Shown piece by piece: positions 19,017 to 25,826 of a DNA stretch of 45,292 nucleotides. The first letter of the stretch is position 1, and every line of letters starts with the position of its first letter. Below the pieces are notes generated by a model. That model had not been told where the DNA came from, did no database searches, and saw only the letters and a program-made list of their open reading frames with translations. The position numbers and the translations under genes are program-made. The DNA comes from Acidobacteria bacterium Mor1 (GTDB lineage: Bacteria; Acidobacteriota; Polarisedimenticolia; Polarisedimenticolales; Polarisedimenticolaceae), in the NCBI GenBank assembly GCA_001664505.1, contig CP011806.1, positions 1,496,109 through 1,541,400 of the forward strand. Direction: 5' to 3'.

Positions 19017-19547
19017 TCAATCAAGAATCGGCGGTTTTTGGCCCAGAATGCGATCGGCCACCCAGGCCGCATCCCCGCCGGCAGCATCTACACGCCGGTC
19101 TGCGAGGGCATAAACGGCCCGCCGCTTATCGAACATAACACGAAGAGCGACCGCATCGAGCCCCTGCCAGAGCGGCCTCCCCTCCCCGGCTCCGACCCGG
19201 CGGCGCACCACTTCCAGCGGCAGATCCAGCCAAACCGACGTCCCGGCGCCGCGAATCAGCCGGCGTTGGGCGTAGCCCAGATAAAGCCCGCCACCGGTGG
19301 CGACTACCCGGCCCGGAGCCGAGAGCGGCTCATCGACCAGGTCGCTGAGCACTTCCCACTCGAGCCGGCGAAAGGTGCCCTCGCCGTCGGTCCGGAAGAT
19401 CGACTCGATCGGCTTGCCGCTTCGCTCCTCGATGCGCCGGTCGGTGTCGACGAGTTCCCAACCGAGACGGCGGCCGATCTCGGCGCCGACCGAGGACTTG
19501 CCCGAACCCATGAATCCGACCAGGAAGAGCGGACGGGGCCTGTCCAT
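19017..19547 (-). CDS. aroK: Shikimate kinase
   Basis: 176 residues, normal for the family. It phosphorylates shikimate at O3 with ATP in aromatic amino-acid synthesis. Walker A is GFMGSGKSS (about 11-19), the shikimate-binding DTDRRIE follows, then FRRLEWEVL and the ATGGGLY glycine motif. The lid has the catalytic arginine in GEGRPLW. The start lies 1 nt after the stop of the small membrane protein gene upstream, so translation is probably coupled. The symbol follows the common usage aroK/aroL; other aro genes are not in the window. Confidence 0.95.
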   Translation of the reverse strand: MDRPRPLFLVGFMGSGKSSVGAEIGRRLGWELVDTDRRIEERSGKPIESIFRTDGEGTFRRLEWEVLSDLVDEPLSAPGRVVATGGGLYLGYAQRRLIRGAGTSVWLDLPLEVVRRRVGAGEGRPLWQGLDAVALRVMFDKRRAVYALADRRVDAAGGDAAWVADRILGQKPPILD

Positions 19548-19548
19548 C

Positions 19549-20025
19549 TCAGGCCTCGGGCCCGGGCTCGAGAGGTTCGGCCGGTTGGATGAACCACTGC
19601 ACCCGCTCGACCGAGGGCCAGAGCGCGCCGACGATCAGGAGGTGCGCCGCGACCCCGAGCAGGGTCAGGGGCTGGCCGGTCAGAAAGTAGGCCACCGCCG
19701 CCAGCAGCGCCCCGCCCTCCGATACCGCCAGCGCGACGATGAAGGCCTGAATGAAACGCCGTATCCGGGTCTCGCCGTCAAGGGCCGAATCCGCATCGGC
19801 CCGCCCCTTGGCGGCGAGGAACAGGTGGTAGCCCGCCGCCGGAGCAACAAGGCCCAGCGCCCCGGCCACGATCTGGAGCGGCCGCATCGCCTGATCCATG
19901 CCGCCCATCCCGAACAGATAGGCGGGGATCAGGAACAGGACCGGGCCCGCGCCGAGGCCGAGGGCGATCAGGCGCGTGGTGCGGACCGCGCCTTCCACCG
20001 TCGCGCTGCCGGCCCCGACGCTCAC
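19549..20025 (-). CDS. Small four-helix membrane protein, function unknown
   Basis: 158 residues from a GTG that overlaps the upstream stop as GTGA, with AAGGA about 11 nt before it. Four hydrophobic helices are clear: about 15-40 (LGAGPVLFLIPAYLFG), 48-72, 92-120 and 122-145. The short loop between helices 2 and 3 is charged. I recognise no family. It is held between a DUF1684 lipoprotein gene and aroK with overlaps or a 1-nt gap, so it is certainly cotranscribed. The longer frame to 20133 runs deep into the DUF1684 gene and lacks a ribosome site. Confidence 0.7.
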   Translation of the reverse strand: MSVGAGSATVEGAVRTTRLIALGLGAGPVLFLIPAYLFGMGGMDQAMRPLQIVAGALGLVAPAAGYHLFLAAKGRADADSALDGETRIRRFIQAFIVALAVSEGGALLAAVAYFLTGQPLTLLGVAAHLLIVGALWPSVERVQWFIQPAEPLEPGPEA

Positions 20026-20669
20026 GCCGGATCTTCCTTGAACCCCTTCTCCCCCGCCTCGACGGGAACCACCATGCGGTTGGCCTGGGGAGTCACCGGA
20101 CAGGCGAAGCGCCCGGGATCGCCGTAGGCGCAACTGGGGTTGTAGGCCATGTTGAAGTCGAGAACGTAGCGCCCGTCCTCCAGCATCTCGATGTCGATGT
20201 AGCGGCCCGCCGGGTAGGTCTCGTTGCCCGATGTGCTGTCGGTGAACGGCAGGAAGGGAGTGCCCACGTCAAGCAGCTTGTAGACCTGCAGGATGTGGAC
20301 CTCCCCGTGCATGCGGAAGGTCAACCAGCCGACCTTCTCACAGGGGCGTTGCTGGCCCGACGTGGTGATGATCTGGAATCGTTCGGGTTGGGCGTAGAAC
20401 TGGATCGGCCCCTCGAACCGATAGTCCGCGTCGGCCTCGAAGTACTCGAGCCCCTGGAACGACGGCCGGTCCGCGGGCAGTAGCGGCGACTGCTCCGGGT
20501 CGCGCATCACGTCATCGCGGCTCTCACGCCACTCGGCAAGGGACGCCTCCCAACCCTCCGGCGCCTTGCCCGCGGCCATGCGACCGTCGCCGCCGGCATC
20601 GCAGCCGGCGCAGAGCAGCGCGAGCAGCAGTACCGCCCCCAAAGCGCGCACCACGGCCGCCCCGGTCAC
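20022..20669 (-). CDS. DUF1684 family lipoprotein
   Basis: 215 residues. The N-terminus is hydrophobic and ends LALLCAGC, a lipobox-like site with the lipid Cys at 23. The rest matches DUF1684 as I know it: a phenylalanine-rich segment (GPIQFYAQPERFQI), a YPAGRYIDIEML stretch, the conserved DFNMAYNPSCAYGDPGRFACPVTP with two Cys, and a closing PVEAGEKGF. The biochemical function of DUF1684 is not established. I placed the start at the GTG that overlaps the helicase stop as GTGA; an adjacent GTG at 20672 is equally possible. The longer frame to 20819 is a run-in from helicase DNA. Confidence 0.8.
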   Translation of the reverse strand: MTGAAVVRALGAVLLLALLCAGCDAGGDGRMAAGKAPEGWEASLAEWRESRDDVMRDPEQSPLLPADRPSFQGLEYFEADADYRFEGPIQFYAQPERFQIITTSGQQRPCEKVGWLTFRMHGEVHILQVYKLLDVGTPFLPFTDSTSGNETYPAGRYIDIEMLEDGRYVLDFNMAYNPSCAYGDPGRFACPVTPQANRMVVPVEAGEKGFKEDPA

Positions 20670-23600
20670 CACGAGACCGGCACCCGCAGGAGTCGTTCTT
20701 CCTTGTCCCGGTAAAGCAGGTAGCCCTGGTCGCGCCCCAGCTTGTAGAGCCGGGTCGTGATCTCCACGTCGCCGCGGCAGTAGCTCTCGATCAGGTCGAT
20801 GCGTCCCTGTTTCCACCATTGCAAACTCTGCAGGCCGTCGCCGGCCTTGCGAATACCGAAGTTCGCCTCGCCCAGGTGATTCAGCGAGAGACGGAACCCG
20901 GTTCGACGGTAGATCTCCTCGAGCATGTCGCAGGTGCGGATGCGCGACAGATCCTGGTCGGTGTAGCCCGAAAGGACCGGCAGATCGAAGCGGTCCAGGT
21001 TGAATCCGACGACGCGATCGGCCATCACCAGATCGAGCAGCAGCCGGTGCACGTCACTCTCATAGTAGGTCACGTAGCAGTCCGCGGCCGCATCGTAGAC
21101 GACCGCCAGCGCCAACCCCATGCGATCGACGTTGCCCCAACCGCCGACGTCGGCGGCGCTGTGCTGAGTCTCCACGTCGAGAACCAGCACCCGTTCGGCG
21201 GTAGTGACCGCCGGCGCCCCGCCCCTCGGAGGCGCGGCTCGGGGCTGCATCTCGGAACCGGCGGCGGGCAAGGCAGCGGCCGCATTCCCCCCATCGGGTC
21301 CCGGCTCGAGTGCGCCGGCCCGGGCAGGCGCGGCCGTTCCGGGCTCGACATTGCCGGCGCGGACGATGCCGTGTTTCCGCGGCGGCCGCGCCGCGGTCTG
21401 TTTTGCCAGGGCCTCCAGGTCCGCCGGCTCGATCGTCTCCAGTTCGGGGATCGCCTCCCGGCCCTCGAGGAATCCGAGCACCAGCAGCGAGGCTCGCTTG
21501 TCCAGCGGCTTGTTGCCGTTGCCGCAGCGGGGGGACTGAATGCAGCCGGGGCAGCCCTCCTCGCATTCACAGGACTCGATCATCGCCCGGGTGCGGGTGA
21601 TCAGATCGGGCAGGTCGCGGAAGCCGCGGGCGGCGAGCCCCGCCCCGCCGGCCATCCCGTCATAGAGGAAGATCGCCGGCCGGCCGAGCTGAGGATGGCC
21701 GGTGTAGGAGATGCCGCCGACGTCACCCCGATCGGCGATGGCCAGCAACGGAAACAGCGCGATCATCGCGTGCTCGGCAGCGTGGATCCCGCCCATGAAA
21801 TGCAGCCGGCGCTGCTTGAACGCCACCGGCATCTCGGGCGGCAGCTCGATCCAGAACCCGACGGTCTCGAAGATGAGCGGCGGCGCTTCCAGATCGTGGG
21901 CCGAGATCGGCTCGCCGCCGAAGAGCCGCTTCTTCTGGAACCCGCGAATACGCACCGTGACCTTGAGCCGGCCCAGGCCGACGCCGACCCGGTGAGGCGT
22001 ATCGCTCCCCGGCACCGGCAGTTCGAGTTCCCGCCGGTCGAGCCGCTCCAGAATCTCGGTCTCCTTCTCCCCCATCACCACGGTGTAGTAGTCGACCCGG
22101 GCCTGCTCGACGGTGGCCTTGCGTTTCTCGGTGTCCAGGTCGGTCACCAGGAAACTGCGTCCACCGTGCAGGTAGATCGCACCGGGATGACACTCGTGAT
22201 GGACCCGCATCCCGTCGATCTGTCCCAGCAGCCGTCCGCTGCGTTTTTCGACGATGGTGAAGGGCTGCGCCGCGGTGCGCAGATTGACTTCCCGGTGAGG
22301 CTTGCGCCGGAACGAGAAGTAGCGTTCCCCCGCGGCATCGAGACGCAGGTTGCCCTCGTCGAGCATCTTGTCGGCGAGAGCGGTCCGCGCTTCGCCGGCC
22401 CGCTCCAACTCTTCGCGGTCGATGGGCCGCTCACTGGCCGCGCAGATCAGGTGCCGCTCGGCGATGAACGGGTTGTTCGGATCCAGCACCACCCGCTCGA
22501 AGCCCTTGTTGAACAGAAGCTCGGGGTGTTGCGCCACGTACTGATCCAGGGCGTCGGGCATCGCGATCATGATCGCCAACGCCTCCCGATCCTTGCGGCC
22601 GACCCTGCCGATCCGCTGCCAAGTGGAGGTCAGCGATCCGGGATAGCCGACCAGGACGCAGACGTCGAGGGCGCCGACGTCGATGCCGAGCTCCAGAGCG
22701 CTGGTCGAGAGCACCGCGCTCAACTCTCCGCGAAACAATCTGTTCTCGAGATCACGCCGTTCCTCGGGCAGGTAGCCGGCGCGATAGGGCGCGACCTTCC
22801 CGCGCAACTGCGGTTCCTGCTGCACCAGCCACGTGTGCAGGAGTTCGGTAGTACGGCGGGCCTTGGTGAAGGCGATGGTCTTGAGCCCGGCGTCGGCGGC
22901 CCGGGCCACCGCCCGCACCGCGGTGGTGTAGGGGGACACGGCAACCGGGTTCAACACCCTTACGTGGAGCGGCGCCGACGGCGCGCCGCTCTCGTCGACC
23001 ATCTCGAACGGCTCGCCCACCAGGGTCTCGGCAAACTCCCCGGCGTTCCCCACCGTCGCCGACGCGCCGATGAACTGCGGGCGCCCCCCGGCGTCGGCGC
23101 ACAGGCGGCGTAACCGCTGCAGGATGTGGTGCACGTGGGCGCCGAACACCCCGCGGTAGACGTGCATCTCGTCGAGCACCACCCAGCGCAACTGCCGCAG
23201 GAAGTCGGCCCAATCCTGATGGTGGGACAGGATCCCCATGTGCAGCATGTCCGGATTGGTGACCAGCACCTCCGGCGGGTCGGCGCGGATCTTCTTGCGC
23301 CGATGCTGCGGCGTGTCGCCGTCGTAGATCTCGAAGCGGGGCGTGCGGAACGGTCCGAGCGCCGAGGACAACTCGCCGAGACTCCCGACCTGATCCTGGG
23401 CCAGGGCCTTGGTCGGATAGAGAAAGAGCGCTTTCGACCGAGGATCCTCGAGGGCGGACTCGAGCACCGGCAAGGCGAAGATCAGCGTCTTGCCCGAAGC
23501 GGTCGGGGTGACCGCCACCACGTTCTTGCCCGAGCGAGCCAGATCGGTCGCCCGGGCCTGGTGGGCGTAGAGCTGCTCGATCCCCCGGTAGCGCAGCGCC

Positions 23601-23773
23601 TCCTGGAGCTGTTGCGGAAACGGCCGCTGGGGATCGGCGAACTCGGGCCGGCGGCCTTCGACGGTGCGGCGATGCACGATCATCGGCCCGAGCCGGGAGT
23701 CGCTCTCCAGCCGCTCGACCAGGGATCGCACCACCGGATCGGCGGCGCCGGGGGTTTGGGGGGCTCCACTCAC
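20666..23773 (-). CDS. MrfA/YprA-like DEAH-box helicase fused to a DEDD-type exonuclease domain
   Basis: 1035 residues. The first 770 match the MrfA family of DNA-repair helicases: Walker A TPTASGKT (about residue 91), DEMH box in VVLDEMHVYRGVFG (about 198), motif VI QRIGRVGRKDR (about 388), and the C-terminal DUF1998-type zinc cluster CECEEGCPGC (about 734). An Ala/Pro/Gly linker of about 80 residues follows. Residues about 860-1030 form an RNase H-like 3'-5' exonuclease with D-x-E in VLDVETQ, GFNLDRFDLPVL, and YCRGDVEI, so all four acidic positions and a Tyr seem present. In Bacillus the helicase MrfA and nuclease MrfB are separate. The GTG start is preceded by a -10 element only. Confidence 0.92.
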   Translation of the reverse strand: MSGAPQTPGAADPVVRSLVERLESDSRLGPMIVHRRTVEGRRPEFADPQRPFPQQLQEALRYRGIEQLYAHQARATDLARSGKNVVAVTPTASGKTLIFALPVLESALEDPRSKALFLYPTKALAQDQVGSLGELSSALGPFRTPRFEIYDGDTPQHRRKKIRADPPEVLVTNPDMLHMGILSHHQDWADFLRQLRWVVLDEMHVYRGVFGAHVHHILQRLRRLCADAGGRPQFIGASATVGNAGEFAETLVGEPFEMVDESGAPSAPLHVRVLNPVAVSPYTTAVRAVARAADAGLKTIAFTKARRTTELLHTWLVQQEPQLRGKVAPYRAGYLPEERRDLENRLFRGELSAVLSTSALELGIDVGALDVCVLVGYPGSLTSTWQRIGRVGRKDREALAIMIAMPDALDQYVAQHPELLFNKGFERVVLDPNNPFIAERHLICAASERPIDREELERAGEARTALADKMLDEGNLRLDAAGERYFSFRRKPHREVNLRTAAQPFTIVEKRSGRLLGQIDGMRVHHECHPGAIYLHGGRSFLVTDLDTEKRKATVEQARVDYYTVVMGEKETEILERLDRRELELPVPGSDTPHRVGVGLGRLKVTVRIRGFQKKRLFGGEPISAHDLEAPPLIFETVGFWIELPPEMPVAFKQRRLHFMGGIHAAEHAMIALFPLLAIADRGDVGGISYTGHPQLGRPAIFLYDGMAGGAGLAARGFRDLPDLITRTRAMIESCECEEGCPGCIQSPRCGNGNKPLDKRASLLVLGFLEGREAIPELETIEPADLEALAKQTAARPPRKHGIVRAGNVEPGTAAPARAGALEPGPDGGNAAAALPAAGSEMQPRAAPPRGGAPAVTTAERVLVLDVETQHSAADVGGWGNVDRMGLALAVVYDAAADCYVTYYESDVHRLLLDLVMADRVVGFNLDRFDLPVLSGYTDQDLSRIRTCDMLEEIYRRTGFRLSLNHLGEANFGIRKAGDGLQSLQWWKQGRIDLIESYCRGDVEITTRLYKLGRDQGYLLYRDKEERLLRVPVSW

Positions 23774-23780
23774 CGAGGCG

Positions 23781-23789
23781 ATTGTCGCA
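23781..23789 (-). promoter_or_regulatory. Extended -10 element immediately upstream of the helicase gene
   Basis: On the minus strand TGC-GACAAT ends 7 nt before the GTG at 23773. There is no visible -35 and no Shine-Dalgarno, as at the amidase gene. It would drive the helicase-DUF1684-membrane protein-aroK-HU operon as a leaderless transcript. Confidence 0.45.
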
Positions 23790-23813
23790 CGAAAGCCCGG
23801 TCGATTCCCGCCG

Positions 23814-23842
23814 AAAAACAGGCCGGCGGACCGGAAGCCGGC
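23814..23842 (-). terminator. Intrinsic terminator after rpiA
   Basis: GCCGGC arms (23822-23827 and 23837-23842) are followed on the minus strand by CTGTTTTTC. It starts 8 nt after the rpiA stop and separates rpiA from the helicase operon. Confidence 0.7.
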
Positions 23843-23849
23843 GAAGCGC

Positions 23850-24524
23850 CTAGTCCCGGGGCTCGGCGCGCAGGGTTTGCAGCCCCCGATCGGTTCCCAG
23901 CAGCAGCACGTCGGCAGGACGCCGTGCGAACAGCCCCGAGGTCACCACCCCGGCAACCCCCTCGATCCGGAGCTCCAGTTCGGCGGGGTCGTCGATCCGG
24001 AGTCCGTGGACGTCGAGGATCACGTTGCCGTTGTCGGTCACGAAGTCCTGCCGGACCACCGGGTCGCCACCGAGGTCCTGGAGCGCCCGGCCCACCTGGG
24101 CCTGGGCCATCGGGATCACCTCGACCGGAAGGGGGAACGCGCCGAGGCGCTCGACGAGCTTGGCCTCGTGAGCGATGCAGACGAACAGCCGGCTGGCCGC
24201 GGCGACGATCTTTTCCCGGGTCAACGCGCCGCCGCCCCCCTTGATCAGCCGCAGCTCGGCGTCGGACTCGTCGGCCCCGTCGACGTAGATCGGAAGCGGC
24301 CCGGCATCGTTGAGTTCCAGCACCGGGATGCCTCGCTCCCTCAATTGCCGGGCGGTTGATTCGGAGCTCGCCACCGCGCCCGGAAGATCGGGAAACCGGG
24401 TCGCCAGGGCGTCGATGAACAGATCGGCGGTGGAGCCGGTGCCGACTCCGACGATCCAGTCCGGCTCGACGTACTCGAGGGCGGCCTCGGCGGCGAGGCG
24501 TTTCTGGGCACTGCTGTCGCTCAT
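23850..24524 (-). CDS. rpiA: Ribose-5-phosphate isomerase A
   Basis: 224 residues. It interconverts ribose-5-phosphate and ribulose-5-phosphate in the pentose phosphate pathway. Family motifs are in order: [22 protein letters not shown], the catalytic [22 protein letters not shown] with its Asp/Glu, then the lysine in [10 protein letters not shown] and FVTDNGN. ATG 24524 is preferred; a TTG two codons upstream is possible. There is no Shine-Dalgarno. A -10-like TACGCT lies 6 nt before the ATG. Confidence 0.96.
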   Translation of the reverse strand: MSDSSAQKRLAAEAALEYVEPDWIVGVGTGSTADLFIDALATRFPDLPGAVASSESTARQLRERGIPVLELNDAGPLPIYVDGADESDAELRLIKGGGGALTREKIVAAASRLFVCIAHEAKLVERLGAFPLPVEVIPMAQAQVGRALQDLGGDPVVRQDFVTDNGNVILDVHGLRIDDPAELELRIEGVAGVVTSGLFARRPADVLLLGTDRGLQTLRAEPRD

Positions 24525-24530
24525 GGCCAA

Positions 24531-24539
24531 AGCGTAGCA
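24531..24539 (-). promoter_or_regulatory. Extended -10 element immediately upstream of rpiA
   Basis: On the minus strand TGC-TACGCT ends 6 nt before the ATG at 24524, which places the predicted first transcribed base on the A of ATG. The hexamer itself is a modest match. Confidence 0.35.
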
Positions 24540-24597
24540 GCCACGGCGGCCGATCCGGTCGGGAAAACCGGTGGCGACGCCGATCCCCCGCTTTGAC

Positions 24598-24603
24598 TAG
24601 AAT
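24598..24603 (+). promoter_or_regulatory. Possible -10 element of the sigma/CHAT operon
   Basis: TAGAAT lies 18 nt before the TTG start, with no convincing housekeeping -35. If used, the leader would be about 12 nt and would include the GGGGGTGG ribosome site at 24611-24618. Confidence 0.35.
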
Positions 24604-24621
24604 GAGCCGCGGGGGTGGTTT

Positions 24622-25152
24622 TTGACCGCTGATTCGAATCAGTCCTGGGATCTGGAGGAGGTCCGCCGCGTCCTGGTGGCGGCTGTGGCCAAGGCCTGCC
24701 CGGCGTGGCTGGCCGGCGACCGGGAGGACATCGTCCAGGGGGCGATGATCCGGGTCGTGCGAATCCTTGAGCAACAAGGTGAGGAGAATCGGATCCGCAG
24801 CACGTCTTACCTGTGGCGGGTCGGATATACGGCCACGATCAGCGAGATCCGGCGCCGGCGCCGCCAGCAGGAGGAACCCGTGGACCTCGACGCTGCGCCC
24901 GAGCCGGTCGACCCCGGCACCCCCGATCCGGAGCGCGTCTCGGCATCCCGCGAAATCGGCCGTGGGATCGAGGACTGCCTCCTGGCGATGATCGAGCCGA
25001 GACGCCTGGCGGTGACCCTGCACCTCCACGGCTACGGGTTGAAGGAATCCGCCGCGATGCTCGGCTGGGACGTCAAGCGGGTGGACAACCTGCTCTATCG
25101 CGGCCTGGGCGACCTGAGGAAGTGCCTGAGCGGAAAGGGGCTGGAACCATGA
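24622..25152 (+). CDS. Sigma-70 family (ECF-like) RNA polymerase sigma factor
   Basis: 176 residues. Region 2 is recognisable in DREDIVQGAMIRVVRILEQQ and in YLWRVGYTATISEIRRRRR, the -10-binding helix. Region 4 carries the helix-turn-helix YGLKESAAMLGWDVKRVDNLLYRG. It is divergent from typical ECF proteins, and a negatively charged linker joins the regions. The start is TTG at 24622 with GGGGGTGG just before it. The stop overlaps the next ATG (ATGA). It is the first gene of a three-gene module with a membrane anti-sigma-like protein and a TPR-CHAT protein. Confidence 0.85.
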   Translation: MTADSNQSWDLEEVRRVLVAAVAKACPAWLAGDREDIVQGAMIRVVRILEQQGEENRIRSTSYLWRVGYTATISEIRRRRRQQEEPVDLDAAPEPVDPGTPDPERVSASREIGRGIEDCLLAMIEPRRLAVTLHLHGYGLKESAAMLGWDVKRVDNLLYRGLGDLRKCLSGKGLEP

Positions 25153-25826
25153 GCGAAACGGCCCGCAGCGAAGACCTGCGCCGCGGTCTGGAGGAACTTG
25201 CGCGGGGACACCGTCCGAGCGCCCCGGACTCGGTCGTCGAGGAGGTCTGGAAAGCGACCCGGGGGGAACTCCCGTCGGACCAGACCCGGGAGCTGATCAA
25301 CCGCTCGATCACCGAACCGGAGCTCGCTGAGGCGTTTCGCCTCGCCGCCGAGATCCAGAAGGAGATGCCCGCAGAGCCCGCCGCGGCCGGCGGCGCCCGC
25401 TCCGGGTTCGGCTCACGCCTCGCCGCGTTGGGCGCCGTGGCGGCTGCGGTGATCGCCGTGGTGTTGCTCTTGCCGGTGTTGCGCGGACCGGACTCCCCCG
25501 CTTCAGGCGCCGGCGAGGTTCAGTTCCGCAACGACGCCGAACTCGTGCTCGCTTCCCCCCAGGATGGCGGCATCGAGCTCCGGCGGGACGCTCTGGAGCT
25601 GACCTGGACCGCCGGTCCCGAGGGCACCCGCTACGACCTCGAGATCGCCGGAGTCGATCTCGCCGTGCTGCACCGTGCCGAGGGTCTGACCGAGACCCGC
25701 TACACCGTCCCCGCCGACGCGGTAGCCGGCGTCGAGCCGGGCGACCGCTTGCTGTGGGGCATCGAGGCAACCGAGCCCGACGGCAGCAGGACCACCTCCC
25801 GCACCTTCGTCGTCGTCCTGCAATGA
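25149..25826 (+). CDS. Membrane anti-sigma-like protein lacking zinc ligands
   Basis: 225 residues. The N-terminus (1-75) has the shape of a cytoplasmic anti-sigma domain: GELPSDQTRELINRS, then EPELAEAFRLAAEIQKE, which resembles the helix after the CxxC of zinc-finger anti-sigma factors but without His or Cys. One membrane helix lies at about 91-111. The outer part (112-225) is a probable beta-sandwich, similar to fibronectin III or carbohydrate-binding folds (YDLEIAGVDLAVL, YTVPADAV). Coupled by ATGA on both sides, to the sigma gene before and the CHAT gene after. Its role as the sigma inhibitor is inferred from position and topology. Confidence 0.75.
   Translation: MSETARSEDLRRGLEELARGHRPSAPDSVVEEVWKATRGELPSDQTRELINRSITEPELAEAFRLAAEIQKEMPAEPAAAGGARSGFGSRLAALGAVAAAVIAVVLLLPVLRGPDSPASGAGEVQFRNDAELVLASPQDGGIELRRDALELTWTAGPEGTRYDLEIAGVDLAVLHRAEGLTETRYTVPADAVAGVEPGDRLLWGIEATEPDGSRTTSRTFVVVLQ

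Noticed and set aside
24611-24620. GTG at 24615 as start of the second sigma gene
   Set aside because: It is out of frame; the G-rich stretch is the ribosome site for TTG 24622.
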